Shown here piece by piece: positions 44,660 through 56,285 of a DNA stretch of 64,000 nt. Below the pieces are notes generated by a model. That model made no database searches and was not told the origin of the DNA. It saw nothing but the letters and a program-made list of their open reading frames with translations. The DNA comes from Gambelia wislizenii (lineage: Eukaryota > Chordata > Lepidosauria > Squamata > Crotaphytidae). Positions within the stretch are counted from its first letter, which is position 1, and every line of letters starts with the position of its first letter. A program made the position numbers and the translations under genes. The stretch spans positions 61,965,001 to 62,029,000 of the forward strand of contig JAUMIR010000005.1 in NCBI GenBank assembly GCA_030847615.1. The letters run 5' to 3'.

Positions 44660-45329
44660 TTGCAGGGAAGGGCCTGGCACAGCAAGTCACTGCTCAGAAT
44701 GTTGCTTATTCTGTACCAACTATGTTCCTGCTTGGCTCCAGCAAATCTCAGCTGATCTGGATAATAAGTTGATACAAGCAAACTCTGCCACTGAACCTCA
44801 GTTCCCACCCTTATTGGCGGGGGTCAGTTAGAGACAGAACCCACCGTATCTCTGCCACCATTACGTCAGGGGATGATAGGACATTCAATCCCCGGCAGAA
44901 GCCAAAAACGATCTCAGCAGACTTGGTAGCAACCCTTTCCCAAGAATACTCACACACAGAGTGTTTTGACATCCAGAAAACAGGAGGTGCTTTTATCTTC
45001 AGCAGTTGCAGATATTCACAATATATACAGTCATCAGGCAAAGTGCTACGCTAGACACCACAGAATCACAGGAAGAGAATGATCTCTGTTCTGGCTCAGT
45101 TATATACACATCAGTTCAGCATTGGCTTATTCAAGCACATGATACATTGCATCAGATTTCATCTTACATGGCTTTGCACTCTAGTAACCCTTCTCCTCAT
45201 GCAGCTGTGGCATGATTAGGCATGACTAAGCAGTTCATTGAGTCATGGAGTCAACCATCATGACTCAGCATGATTTCTGCAGTTGTTTAACCATTTTAAA
45301 ACTTAGGGTTCAGTCACCAACTCCTGACA
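44660..45329 (-). mobile_element. LTR retrotransposon fragment: one LTR, primer site, start of interior
   Basis: In minus sense an LTR begins TGTCAGGAGTTGGTGACTGA at 45,329. It contains GTGTATATAACTGAG (TATA-like, about 45,097-45,112) and a GATAAAAGC polyadenylation-like motif near 44,990. It ends near 44,864 just before TGGTGGCAGAG (44,850-44,860). That last motif looks like a primer-binding site of the type complementary to a tRNA 3' end. Interior sequence continues to about 44,660 and is then lost. No gag, pol or second LTR is visible, so the superfamily is undetermined. Confidence 0.6.
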
Positions 45330-45334
45330 CATTA

Positions 45335-48300
45335 TCCTGTCTTCATCCTTTGGGCCTGGCAGTGGGGACCACATTTTAGGTCTTTCTAGAGAAATTTGAC
45401 TGGCTCTTCCACAGTGGCACTGTTTATTCTGCAAAGGACTCAGACCTAGCAGTTCTGTAACTGTTTGAGCGGATGTTATTTTAATAAGCTATATTACTTA
45501 AATAATATACTTATCATTTCAATATAGAACTCCTCTTAATTTCAGGGCCAAACAAAATGTGACACTCGTCATTTACTTCACTGTTGTATAGTTGATTTTT
45601 TTGTTTTGTTTTGTTTTAACTATAGATGGCATTGAGGAGATGGAACCAGATTGGGTGCATAATGCAGCTTTAATTCTTTTCCCCCTTAAGAATCCTAATC
45701 AAATTGCTCCCTAGCTTTGGCACCAGTGAGAGCTTTCTTCCCATTGAGAACAGCAGGCGGGTGGGTAGGAGGAGTCCAATTAGGATCAGTGGCTATAAAG
45801 GGCTAAAGTCTCCCCTCCCAATGCTGTGATTTCAATCCAAATCATGCCAGCTATTATTAAAGAAAAAGCAACACTGCAAGGGCAAGTTCTGTGGCAAACA
45901 TCTTGGCTAATTTGACCCTCCGTGGGACTTAGAGCAGAGACTTAATAACTACTCATTATAAATTGTTAGTTTGCAACATTTGACCCAGGTTCATAATTTG
46001 TTGAATGGTTTGTTCATTTCATTGCCACTATCTTTCTTTTTTTTTTGGTATCCAGGTTGTTTTTTTTTAAAAAAAAAAGCTCCAACGACAGAACCTTTTT
46101 ATCTGTTTCTTCAGTTATGTCTTTTGTTTCTTCAAGAGTGCAATTTAGATCAAAGTCAGTCTTAATGGCAATTGTTGTTTTATTTTTAACTACAGTTAAT
46201 TGGTTCCTTTACAAGGCAACTGAGAAGTCAATTTCTTCTACTTGTAGCGAATCCTCTGGGTTTAATATTTTACTGTTATATATGCCTTCCTCTCAAAGAT
46301 AATATTTCAATAGTGAAAACTACTATTTTACAGTATACGCCAGTGCATATATGCATTTTATTTCTATGGTATGCTGTTTTTTATACTTGTGATTTTCTGA
46401 AAAAAATCATCACATCTGGCACGTTTTTTATTACACTCTGAAATTACAGATGTGCAGACTAGTGAATGTAGTTTAGTCAGAGCCTAGAATTAATGTTTCA
46501 ATTAACTTGTTAAGTTATAAACTAGCTTGATTTTTCTAGCTATTTCACCTAACTTGCTAGACTCCCCAGTTAACTCTGAAATGAAAAATATGATTTACTG
46601 TATTAGGGTGTTAAGGTGGGTGCTTCTCTCTCTCTGAGTCATTTAAACAGCTGTGTCACCCCTTCCCCCAACAGTGTCACCTGGTGCATTTCGGCCTCTC
46701 TGCATCCCCTTAGTATCGCCACTGACAGGAAGGCCTATTGCATCAGGAAAAGAAGGATTAGGATTGGAAGGACTAGATCACATGGCTCTGCTGCAAAGCA
46801 GACTGAAAAGATAAAAAGGCAGGAGAGAACAGCAGAAGAAACAACGATCACAGAATGGAAAAGAAGAAGAAGAAAGTGAGACTTGGAGTGTAGGTGGTAG
46901 ATTTGTTGGGAGACCAAGGCCTTTGGGCAACCAGGGCCTCTTCAGAATTTCAGCCTTTTAACCCCAAATGGGCCTTCATAGAAAGAAAGTGTTTGGAGTC
47001 TTTGGGGAGGAGATGCATTGGGACCCTTTTCAGTAACTTTTCTTCTGTTGATTACATTCCGGGCTGGTTTTTACTGAATATTTTTATATAATACATAATC
47101 TTGTTTAATATGATTTGGAGCGAGCCCAATAAATCCTTTTTAAAATCTTATTTCCCCCAAACAGTGCTATTTATCCAAACTTGGATAAATGAGTGGAAAG
47201 TTTTCCTCACACCCATTTCCTTCTTTCCTGGCTTCTCCCTTTCTCTCTTCTGTCTACGGTTGCCATTCTACTTTTTACCCCTACTCCTTCTTTTTACCCA
47301 CCTCCTTTTAATTATACAACTAAGGTTAGATGACTACAGAGAATAGTAGGCTTGTGAGACACCTGAAGATGCCACAGACTGAATTTGGGATCCATGGCTC
47401 CTTTATACAGAATATGTGCTGCAGCACTGATCGTTGTAGACTGTGCATCCTGATTGGGAGTGGGCAGGAAAATGTTTGGCATGTGCTCAAAGGTTCTCAT
47501 ACCAATCCCGATTAAGAATTTTCCATCCTTGTTTCACTGACTGATCTTTGTAGCTGCACGTGCAGTGGATCAGTGTCCTCTAATTGAAAGACATCATTCC
47601 TTGTTAACCTTTAACAAACAAAGCATTTGAAGAGTAAAAGAAGTTTTCATGTTGGTGGTGGAGGAAAAAAATGAGAGTTAAGTGACCCACTTAACTGAAG
47701 AGTTTTTAAGATAAGATACCATGCTTTGAGAAGCTTTTTCAGTTCTCAAATGTACTGGATTCCCACCATTCCCAGGCAACAATCATATTATAGGCTTTGT
47801 AGTCTATGTAGAATTAAAAAAAATCTAAGTTGAATTAAGGCAACTTTAAAAGGACAAAAAGGGGCCAATAACAAATTATACCCCTAGGGTCAACAATGAT
47901 AACTTCTATGTCACATTCTTGTAAATGTAGAGTGTCCTCAATCAAATGATTTAAATAGTGAGTTAAATAACAATAATTTGACTAACTGAACAATTTCAAA
48001 TATTAGTGCTGATAATCGTCAATTAATCTTCCAGATCCTAATGTTATCAAATTAATTTCTGAACCTAATGTTCCACATTAGCCTAGTATAGTGTGTGGGT
48101 ATCTATCTATTAGGGGAACACATTCAGTTTAAAGCCCCTCAAATTCCTTAATAGATCACCAGACTCCATTATAGCAGCTTGACAATGCTACTTGTTTGCT
48201 ACACATCATCATAACGACCTATTTTCCCCCCATTTCAAGTATGCTACATAAATAAGACAAACTGCAAAATCCAATTTGGAGCTATCGAGTTAACATGCTA

Positions 48301-48750
48301 TGAAGTGTGCCCTGGATTTCTCTGTACTCTTCTTCCTCCTCAGCATGCATGTAGCAGTGGTATTCAGCTTCAAATGGGAACTGAGTTACATATCACAAGT
48401 GTTTCCCTCCTGGCCCTTGTAGTGGGATAAGAGAAAAGTGGGATATAAGTGTCGTATAGATTGCTGCCCTCCAGCTACTCATATGGCCCACATACAATCT
48501 ATACAGGAATAATAACATGTTTGTATGCTTAGGCTTAAGCCCAGCAAACAGGGTTAGAATTCTTCCCTGGCTGAAGGTAGTTTTCTCACAGAAATTCCTC
48601 CTTTTCACATCTCTGAGCTCCTAAACATACACAAAGAATACACACATGATGTTTTAATCAGCTGAACAGATCATGTAAGACTCCAATTACATGACGCTGA
48701 CGCTGGACACCTGTTGAGTCACTTGATAAACTAACAGGTCAAAATAATAA
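45335..48750. other. Unassigned region
   Basis: No gene recognised. Low-complexity bits include T/A runs near 46,030-46,080 and a GAA-rich stretch around 46,860. The open frames here are short and lack known motifs. Confidence 0.35.
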
Positions 48751-48754
48751 AGAA

Positions 48755-48895
48755 TCTTCTGGCACTTTAAAGACAATGAGTTTTAAACATAAAGCTTTGG
48801 TAAACTGCCCCCTCCCCTCTTTTGACATCTGATGAAATGGGCTGAAGTCCCTGAAAGTTTACTTGGTAGCCTCTAAGGTTATTAAAAAAAAAAAA
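48755..48895. repeat. Interspersed repeat, relative of the 2.8-3.5 kb fold-back
   Basis: AGAATCTTCTGGCACTTTAA .. GACATCTGATGAAATGGGCT .. GCCTCTAAGGTTATT matches in order and wording the arms of the element at 2,816-3,474 (CACCTTTGTG, CATCAGATG, GGACTCCAGTCC). It ends in an A run at 48,883-48,895. Confidence 0.45.
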
Positions 48896-49567
48896 AGACT
48901 ATTGTTCTTGCTGCAACAGAATAAAGTGGCTCTCTCTCTGTAAATTCTTACATGTCAGCTGTCTGCATGAGTACATCATACACAGGACCAGTGTGGCCAT
49001 TAGGAAGAATGAGGCTGCTGTCTCAGGCAGCAGAATTTTGGTGACAAAATCCAGGTGGAAAATTATTATCTATTTTATTTAGTTAATATACCAGCAGGTA
49101 AGGCAGGGAGAAGTGCTTGTGGGATTTTCTGCTTCATGTGCCAAAGTACCTTGACTGTCTGTAAGTGCTATGAACCTTGAATAATAAGGAGGCCATCATT
49201 TGCTGTTCCATTTCATGCAGCAACATTTCTTGGTCCAACCCTGACTGTATATACCTAATATTAATTAGAATAATGTTGGAGGAAATGTAAAAAAAAACTG
49301 CTTGGCACATCAGTGGCACACTATTCCAGCTGAGTTGCTCCAGATCCACTGTTGGTACATTGGCTATAACCAAGCCAAAATAAAAGCATTAAGTCCTACT
49401 AATTTCACTAATTTCATTTTTGTCTTAAGCATTTTTAATTTTTTAAAAAATTAATTTTATTAATATTGGTGCTTTACTTACTCTGCCCTTCACTGTGCTC
49501 CAGAGTGGCCTACAAATGTCCAAGACAAAATAACATAACAAAAATATACAAAATAGACATTCTAAAT

Positions 49568-49972
49568 CAGTGGTTCTTAACTTGTGGTCCACACACCCAC
49601 AGGGAGCCATAGTGTCCTTACAGGGGGTCTGCAAAGCCTTGAAGGGTGCTTGGCTCTTCCCACAGTGGAGTGGCCACTTGTCAGGACCCAAGGCAAAAGC
49701 AAGCTGGCTGGCTTGGTCTGCACATTGCCATTCAATCCGCTCCAGCCACAAACTTGCAGGAAGAAGTAGGAAAAAATCTTTCCCCACTCCAGTGTCTCTG
49801 AGGGAAATTATAAAAGATGGTGCAATTTATTATTATTATTGTTGTTGTTGTTGTTGTTATTATTATTAGGCATTATTATTATGGTTTTAAATCTTGAATT
49901 AAGTCTTGGGGGACCATGGTAACAAAACATATTTAAAGGGGACCCTGGTAAAGAAAAGGTTAAGAGCTACTT
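49568..49972. mobile_element. Non-autonomous hAT transposon (copy A)
   Basis: Left end CAGTGGTTCTTAACTTGTGG, right end GGTTAAGAGCTACTT (decayed inverted partner). Exact 8-bp duplications TTCTAAAT flank it (49,560-49,567 and 49,973-49,980), the hAT signature. The interior shares GTGGCCAC, GGCAAAAGC and CTGGCTGGCTTGG with the copy at 52,835. It contains an ATT/GTT microsatellite at 49,826-49,867. The CAGTGGTTCT tip is typical of Charlie-type hAT elements. Confidence 0.88.
49826..49867. repeat. (ATT)n/(GTT)n microsatellite in hAT copy A
   Basis: TTATTATTATTATTGTTGTT continuing with TTG and ending in ATT units. Confidence 0.9.
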
Positions 49973-50344
49973 TTCTAAATAAAAGCAGCATAAAGCAACA
50001 ATTAAAAAAAAAGGAAATCAGATTTTAAAAGTCTGGCAAAATAAGATGGTCTTTTCCTGGGATTGAAATGATACTTCCATAGGAGCTAGCCAGATGAGCT
50101 TTCCTGGAATTAATATTTTAAAGATAGTGTGCCACCAAGGAAAAAGCCAACAGCACCTGAAAGGATAGTTTAACTTCTTCTAAAAACGTTATCATGTAGA
50201 TGGGCACATATAGAAAGAGATGGTCCTATAGGTTCCCTGATCCTGAGCCATTAAGGGTTTTCAAGTTCAGAACCAGTCCTGCTTTGCTCATGAAGTACCT
50301 GTGCAGGATTGGATGGAGCTAAAATGAGTAGCGTTATGGCCACA

Positions 50345-52515
50345 CACTTCTTCCCTCCCACAAGTATAACCACTTTTTCTTTTCTTTCCCCACCCAGCAA
50401 GCTACTAGGGAGAAAGAGAGATCACGCTTGATAAAATTCTGAACTGATGATTTCCAGAGGTTTTCTGAAATTTGACCAAAGGGTACATAAGAGTTGCATG
50501 CAATTAAGACAAGTTTGCACACATCTTCCTCCATACTATTGCACTTATGATGGCTTTCTTGGTCCAGGGTAGGACTCTGCATACATGTGGATGAATACAG
50601 ACAGCTTCCAGATGTGCAGGTCAAGAAGATGGGTGCAAAGCATCTTCAGGCAGCAAGCTAAGAACTTTATATCACTAAACATAGGCTTTAATTGTCATGC
50701 AGCTAACAGTTCTACAGCCAAAGGATTCTCTCTAGCTTTGCAATTTTTTGTCTAAGAGAAAATATTGTAACTTAGACGGAACATGCCTCATTTCTCAGTC
50801 ATTGGCTCCAGACAGTCTGGGAAACTTCTAGTTGCCTTGGCCATCAAGTGCTAGCAGCCAAGAACCTTCCTGCAACACGGAGGTTTCCAAAGAGAAGTTG
50901 TCCTCAGAGTTGGAGATGTGGTGATGGAGATACTTCTTCTGGTAAAGTAGATGCTGATGGGAATCCAGCTTTCCTTGGGTGTGGCTCCTACTCCCAGTCC
51001 TTCTCATTGTCTAGGCCCTCAGAGTCTGAGTTCAGTGTCATGACAGAGCAATACAACTGGAACTTTGAGGCTTTTTCTCACTCTGGTTTCCCTGTGTGAA
51101 CCACTCCCTTATATATTCCACATTCTGCCTTGGTACAAACATATTGAAATCAGTAGTTGGAAATTCTACCCAGGGATTGTGCTCCTCATTGGAATAAATG
51201 GCAACTGTTCATAGCAGATGATTGCATCTGTCCAGTGGTTACTGCCCTCTTTGTATCAATGTACTAGCCCCAATGTCTTGTTACTTGCAGTAGGAACAGG
51301 GCAATAGCACAACTTTTAATTTCACACCAAATGAGGCCAATAATGATACCAATGGGTATCAAGGAGAGGACATTCCAGGACCAAGTTGCCACAACAACAG
51401 CAATGTCTCAACATAATGTATTCTTTCCAATCGTTGGACACAGAAGGGGGGCTCTTTGGCAGGTTTCAATGCTCAGACAGGTGTGCACAGGAGGAGGCAC
51501 TCCTGCAAGTTGTGGAAACTTGGTTTTACCTACACAGCCTCTTTTTAGGTTCTGTTTTCACACTGGAGTGTGATAGACTCTTGGGACAATGTGAAGTTTG
51601 CTTCACAGTCCCAGCATGAAAACAATTCTTTACTATTAGTCCCTATCTTAATCAATCCAACTCTTTTGTATTGCAGGATAAAATGTTTAAAGCAATAAAT
51701 TGCCAACCTATTCAATTTTATATCTGATTATAGTACGACCATTATATTTTCTCATATAGCACAACAAAGACTTAGGTTTGCCTTATCTAATTATCAATGA
51801 AAAAGAAAAGCACAGACAAAAATAAATAAAAGACTTGGCTCAAAAAAAGCTAGAAAACTTTTTTTTTCTTTTTTGCAGAGGCATCCATCATACACAGCTC
51901 CCCTGCACCCACTTTAATGACTTATTCACCACTACCTGACTATTCCAGCTGCAGTAAATTCAAGATGGCTGTTAAAATAGCAATACTTCCCTCCTTTGGA
52001 ATGAGGAGATGAAAATGTACCCATTTATTATTGCTCAGTCCACACATTTCTCAAAGTATCTTCTTGAATCACTGATATTTTTGGTTTACTCGTCTGTGGG
52101 AAAGTAGTGTGTGACACATCTTGCTGGCTTTTATTTTTATAGCAATATGGGAGGGAAAGGTTTCCGAATGTTCAGAGGATTGATAGAAATTGGATTTCAC
52201 CTCATTAGCAATAGGGGTGCACTGCATGTCTACTATGCTTAGCTGTTGGTGGCTGTCACTGGCAGTCTAATATGTTTTTAAATAAACCATTTGTAGCAAT
52301 GGCAAGAGGCAAGGAACTGGGAGAGTAAAATTGAGGGATGGCTCTTCAACTCCTCTTGCTTCTTCTATATTCATAGAAGTGTTTCTGAAAACCTCCTTCT
52401 TAGGTTATCTATAAGCATCATAAAAGGATCAATCAAGTTAAAAATAATAATTCAACAGATAATAACTAGAATGCCTGGTCAGTCCAATTGTCACTCTACC
52501 TTAGGCCTTATGACA
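50345..52515. other. Unassigned region
   Basis: No gene or transposon recognised. The plus-strand frame at 50,848-51,099 is open for 83 codons but matches no family I know and lacks splice context. Confidence 0.35.
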
Positions 52516-52834
52516 GTGACCATAGAATAATAAAAACTTAGAGTTGGAAGGAACCACAAGGGCCATCTAGTCCAACTCCCTCCCATGCAGGAATACACAA
52601 CTAAAGCAGTCCTGAAAAATGCCCAACCAAACATCTGTTTAAAGACCTACAGAAAAAGAAGAGTCCACCACCACCCCCTGCCGAGGCAGTCCATTCCACT
52701 GTTGAACAGCTCTTACAGGAAAGAAGTTATTCCTAATGTTTAGGTGGAATCACTTTTCTTGTAATTTGAATCCATTGGTTCATGTTCTAGTCTCTGAAGC
52801 AGCAGAAAAAAGAAGCTTACTCCATCTTCTACAT

Positions 52835-53203
52835 CAGTGGTTCTTAACCTGTGGTCCGGGGAACCCCAGGGGCTGCAATGTCCTCATAGGAGGTTCTCAA
52901 AGGCGTCAAGGCTGCTTGGCCCACCTCCTCACAGCACTGTAGTGGCCACATGACAGAAGCCAAGGCAAAAGCTGGTTGGCTGGCTTGGCCTGTGCACTGG
53001 CATTCAATCCACTCCAACCACAAATTTGCAGGAAGAAGCAGGAGAAAAGTCTTCCCTTCCTGTCCAGTGCCTCTGAGGGAAGGTTTAATAGATGGTGTGA
53101 TTATATGATGATGATATGATGATGATGATGATGTCTTGCAGGTCAGCCATAAAAAAAGATATTTAAAGGGGGTCCCTAGTAAAGAAAAGGTTAAGAGCCA
53201 CTG
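52835..53203. mobile_element. Non-autonomous hAT transposon (copy B)
   Basis: Terminal inverted repeats CAGTGGTTCTTAACCT and AGGTTAAGAGCCACTG (15 of 16 bases pair) with perfect 8-bp target duplications TTCTACAT at 52,827-52,834 and 53,204-53,211. It is inserted in the CR1. The interior is shared with copy A at 49,568 and includes an (ATG)n run near 53,101-53,133. No transposase. Confidence 0.93.
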
Positions 53204-53607
53204 TTCTACATGACATCCCTTCAGATATGTAAAGATAGCTATCATGTCACCGTTCAGTCTTTTCTCTAAGTTAAACATACCCAGCTCCCACAGTCCTTCC
53301 TCATAAAGCTTGGTTTCCGGGACTTTGATCATCTTGCAACTTGAAAGGAACATGCCCCATTGATCATCTTGGTCACCTTTCATTGGACACCATTCCAGCT
53401 TGTCAGTATCCTTCTTGAACTGTGGTGCCCAGAACTGGACACAGTATTCCAGGTGAAATCTAACCAAAGCAGAATAGAGTGGCACTACTTCCTTTGACCT
53501 AGACAACATACTCCTGTTGATGCACCCCAAAATTACATTTTTGGCTGCCGCATCACACTGTTGACTTATGTTTATCTTGTGGTCTATTAAAACCCCTAAA
53601 TCCTTTT

Positions 53608-54008
53608 GGAATACTGACAAAATAAAGGACTTGAAGGAAGCAACTTTAGAGATTTAGAAGGCCAGAAACAAGGGTTTGGGGATGAGAAGCTAAGATACGA
53701 TGGAGATAAACACAATAATAAATAAAAAAGTTTTTGGACAAGTGAGTCAGTGGAAGTCAGGAGGGGGAGAACAGGGAAAATAGATGGAGGACGGAATGTA
53801 AGATTTGGAATAATAAGGAATAATAAGTAGAGGTAATAGTTCTAAAATGGGAATGTTGTTTTGTTTTGCTTTCGGATAATTAAGATTATGTAATATAAAT
53901 CAAGTTACAAGTTGTAAAGTGAGTTTTATTTTATGTAAATATGTAAACATGTGGAAGGATGGTGATATTGGAATTCTAAATAAATATACTTTTTTAAAAA
54001 AAACACCC
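53608..54008 (+). mobile_element. 5'-truncated L1-like 3' end
   Basis: About 400 bp of unrelated sequence sits inside the CR1, ends with a TTTTTTAAAAAAAA tail (53,991-54,003) and is bounded by AAATCCTTTT on both sides (53,598-53,607 and 54,009-54,018). A 10-bp or longer duplication and an A-rich 3' end point to L1-type retrotransposition. No coding part is left; naming it L1 is by these features. Confidence 0.7.
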
Positions 54009-54056
54009 AAATCCTTTTCACATGTACTGCTTTCAAGCCACATGTCACCCATCCTA

Positions 54057-54650
54057 GGAGATTATCAGACATGCTTAATATGGCATTATGATGATGCCAG
54101 GAGATTGCTAAAGGGCTTCCCTTTCACATGACGTCATTCCCAGGTCATCCTGGTGCCATGCTGCTTCCGTTCTGCCCGCGTTGCTTTTAATTCATGGGCT
54201 AAGCCATGAATAGATTGCCCGTTCCATTCCTGTCACCTTTTCAATTGTCCGATGGGCGAGTGAAAAGGTGCCCTGTTATGCTGGCACGATGCCAGCGTCA
54301 GTGGGAGGTCCATGGTAGAACACTTCCAGGTGCGATCGGGAACTCGAGGTAAGTGAAACTTTTTTGTACCTTCCCCGGATTACTTTTTTTAAAGTGTGTT
54401 TTTCTGCTTGCTGTCATTTTTGTATGTTTAATTTGCTTTTTATTTTTGAATTTCCTGCGCGCTTGTGCTTGAAGTGAATGCAGCTCTGTGAGAGCTCCAT
54501 TCACTCCTGGGCTGCCAAGGGGGAGGGAAAGACATGGCAAAGGTAGGTGTGTGTAACTTTTTGTTTACATACTGGGCCGGAGTCAGGAGAGAGATGGGAG
54601 AGAGCATAGTGAGACAGGGATGCTATTTTTGTCCCCATCTGAAAATATCC
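54057..54650. mobile_element. Fold-back DNA transposon, GGA-TTTTCAGA family, copy 6 (long form)
   Basis: Ends GGAGATTATCAGACATGC and CATCTGAAAATATCC are inverted, with CTA on both flanks (54,054-54,056 and 54,651-54,653). Reversed, the interior matches copies 3 and 4 (AGGTAAGTGAAACTTTTTTG, GTACCTTCCCCGGATTACTT, GGGAGGTCCATGGTAGAACA). It borders the CR1 remnant. No coding sequence. Confidence 0.85.
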
Positions 54651-54829
54651 CTAGTCACAGGCTGAGTACATGATGGTGGTACCTATTCGTTCTTGTTAAG
54701 CACTAGTATTCAGAATATGAAAATAGAGGTAATGCTTCTAGCAAGTTGTATAAATTTATCTCTCTCCTCTTTTATTTATTTTAGTATATAACTTCAACTA
54801 AACATAGCTTCACATAGCCATCAGAACAC

Positions 54830-55072
54830 TGCTGTTGTGTGCCTTCAAGTTGTGTGCCTTCAAGTCATTTCCAACTTACGGTGACCTTAAGGCAAACCTA
54901 TAAAGGGATTTTCTTGGCAAGGTTTGTTCAGAGTAGGTTTGCCTTTTTCTTTCCCCAGAGAGAGTGTAACTTGCCCAAAGTCACCCAGTGGGTTTCAATG
55001 GCTGAGCAGGGATTCAAACCCTGGTATCTAGAGTCGTAGTTCAATGCTCAAACTGCTACACCACACTGGCCT
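54830..55072 (-). mobile_element. Sauria SINE with a small tail duplication
   Basis: In minus sense: tRNA-like head AGTGTGGTGTAGCAGTTTGA, B box GGGTTTGAATCCC, GCCATTGAAACCCACTGGGT, then GCCAAGAAAATCCC and the Bov-B-like GTAAGTTGGAAATGACTTGA. The tail phrase GTGCCTTCAAGT (plus sense) occurs twice in tandem (54,839-54,866). Confidence 0.9.
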
Positions 55073-55570
55073 GACTAGCATTATATAAAAGACAATATCC
55101 CTTGAGCAGAGCAGTCCTACCCTTTATATAAGAGTTTTAACATCCAAACCTGTGAAAAAACCAAGGCCCTGTTATGTTGGGGGCATACCAGAGGACTATA
55201 GGGTTCTGGATATTCTGGCTCCCAAGCCTGGCATGCTCAGAATGCCAAATGAATAACCCCCTTCCCTTCATCTCTGATGTGAGACAAGTAAAGGTTGTAC
55301 AAACATCCCCAGGGGTTGGGAAGAAAGTTCTGAGGTTAGATTTTCCCCTGCCCCCAAATGGGACCTGTGTTGCTTTCCTTAGAGAAGATCCAATCTGTTC
55401 CATGTTCCCTAGAATGCCCTTCCAAGGATTGTAAGGCTGTACTGCAAGCTGGACATGTGCACAGGCACTCATAAATACAATGCTCTTATTAAAATGAACT
55501 GACTGGCAAATTCAAGACATATAGAGCAATGCTATCTCATAGCTCAGTCATTGTTAATTCACATTTTTCT

Positions 55571-55800
55571 GTGGACTATGCCCTAAAGGCACCAGATCCT
55601 GTTGGTTTTGGAAGCTAAGCAGGGTCAGCCCTGGTTAGTACTTGGATGGGAGACTACCAATGAATACTGGGTGCTGTAGGCTATATTTCAGAGGAAGGAA
55701 CTGGCAAAATCATCTCTCAGTATTCCTAGCCTAAGAATACCCTATGAAATTAATGGGGTCACCATAACTCAACAGGCAACTTGATGGCACATATACATGC
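55571..55800 (+). mobile_element. 5S-derived Sauria SINE
   Basis: The head closely follows 5S rRNA: GGAAGCTAAGCAGGGTCAGC (A-box region) then GGTTAGTACTTGGATGGGAG (C-box region) and GGGTGCTGTAGGC, which act as the internal polymerase III promoter in 5S genes. The body contains GAAGGAACTGGCAAAATCAT and the tail TCACCATAACTCAACAGGCA .. GATGGCAC. It is a SINE and not a 5S gene because the 5S part continues into the SINE body. Confidence 0.92.
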
Positions 55801-55804
55801 ACAC

Positions 55805-56060
55805 ACATGTGTGTCCTCATCATAGTGTGTATAATGTAATGTGTGGTGAGGGTGTGTGCATTTACAAGTAATGTATAACTGTGTGCATACCTAACAACTG
55901 TATCTTGCTGAGTTAACCAGTGTCAACCAATACTACAATTGTTCACCCCATGCATATTTGGAATAAATTGTTCAAGAGTATAGACATGTACTCTTTTATA
56001 CCATATATTCATAGATGGATAGTCAGTGCTTGAACCATGTTTTAATTTTAATTGTTTTAT
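55805..56060. other. Unassigned, with a short CA/TG-rich start
   Basis: CACACACATGTGTG-type sequence next to the SINE tail; otherwise unrecognised. Confidence 0.4.
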
Positions 56061-56063
56061 GTA

Positions 56064-56285
56064 GAATCATAGAATGTTAGATTTGGAAGGGGTTACAGTG
56101 GCCATCTAGTCCAACTCCCTGCCATGGAGAAATATACCTTTAAAGCAATTTAGAAAGTTGCCCATCTAACCTCAGTTTAAAGACCTCCAGAGAAGAAGAC
56201 GAGTCCACTGTCTATTCCACTGTTGAATAGTTCTTACATCAAAGAAGTTCTTCCTATTGTTTAGATGGAATCTCTTGTATAATAC
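56064..56285 (-). mobile_element. CR1 LINE 3' end
   Basis: AGAATCATAGAATGTTAG, GGCCATCTAGTCCAACTCCC and the TTGTTTAGATGGAATCTCTTG end parallel the first 260 bp of the copy at 52,521. Minus strand, 3' end only. Confidence 0.85.

Larger units (their letters stand above)
49430..50340 (-). mobile_element. L2/CR1-group LINE 3' fragment, split by hAT
   Basis: Left part 49,430-49,560 has a CTGCCCTTCACTGTGCTCCA-type 3' end. Right part 49,981-50,340 (GAGCCATTAAGGGTTTTCAA .. ACCAGTCCTG) parallels the 3' coding and flanking pattern of the copy at 6,404-7,110 (AGGGCTTTATGACCAGTA). A hAT element sits between them. Strongly decayed. Confidence 0.5.
52521..54053 (-). mobile_element. CR1 LINE, nest of later insertions
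   Basis: In minus sense the 3' end is at 52,521 (TTATTCTATG tail, GGTTCCTTCCAACTC) and coding resembles the CR1 copies at 30.7-32.0 kb: a VPLYSALVR-like, EYCVQFWAPQFKKDTDKLE block (about 53,400-53,480) and CDAAAK .. ILGCINRS (about 53,520-53,560). It is interrupted by a hAT element (52,835-53,203) and a truncated L1 (53,608-54,008). It resumes at 54,009-54,053 and is cut by a fold-back element at 54,057. It is an older, more diverged subfamily than the L1-nested copies. Confidence 0.9.

Noticed and set aside
50848..51099. 83-codon open frame as an exon or domesticated transposon gene
   Set aside because: No known motif, no acceptor or donor pair, and length within chance expectation.
52844..53620. 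258-codon minus-strand open frame as one protein
   Set aside because: It is an accidental fusion of CR1 reverse transcriptase remnants with a hAT insertion, crossing the TTCTACAT junction.
55571..55700. 5S rRNA gene
   Set aside because: The 5S-like part is diverged and runs directly into the SINE body and tail, so it is a 5S-derived SINE.
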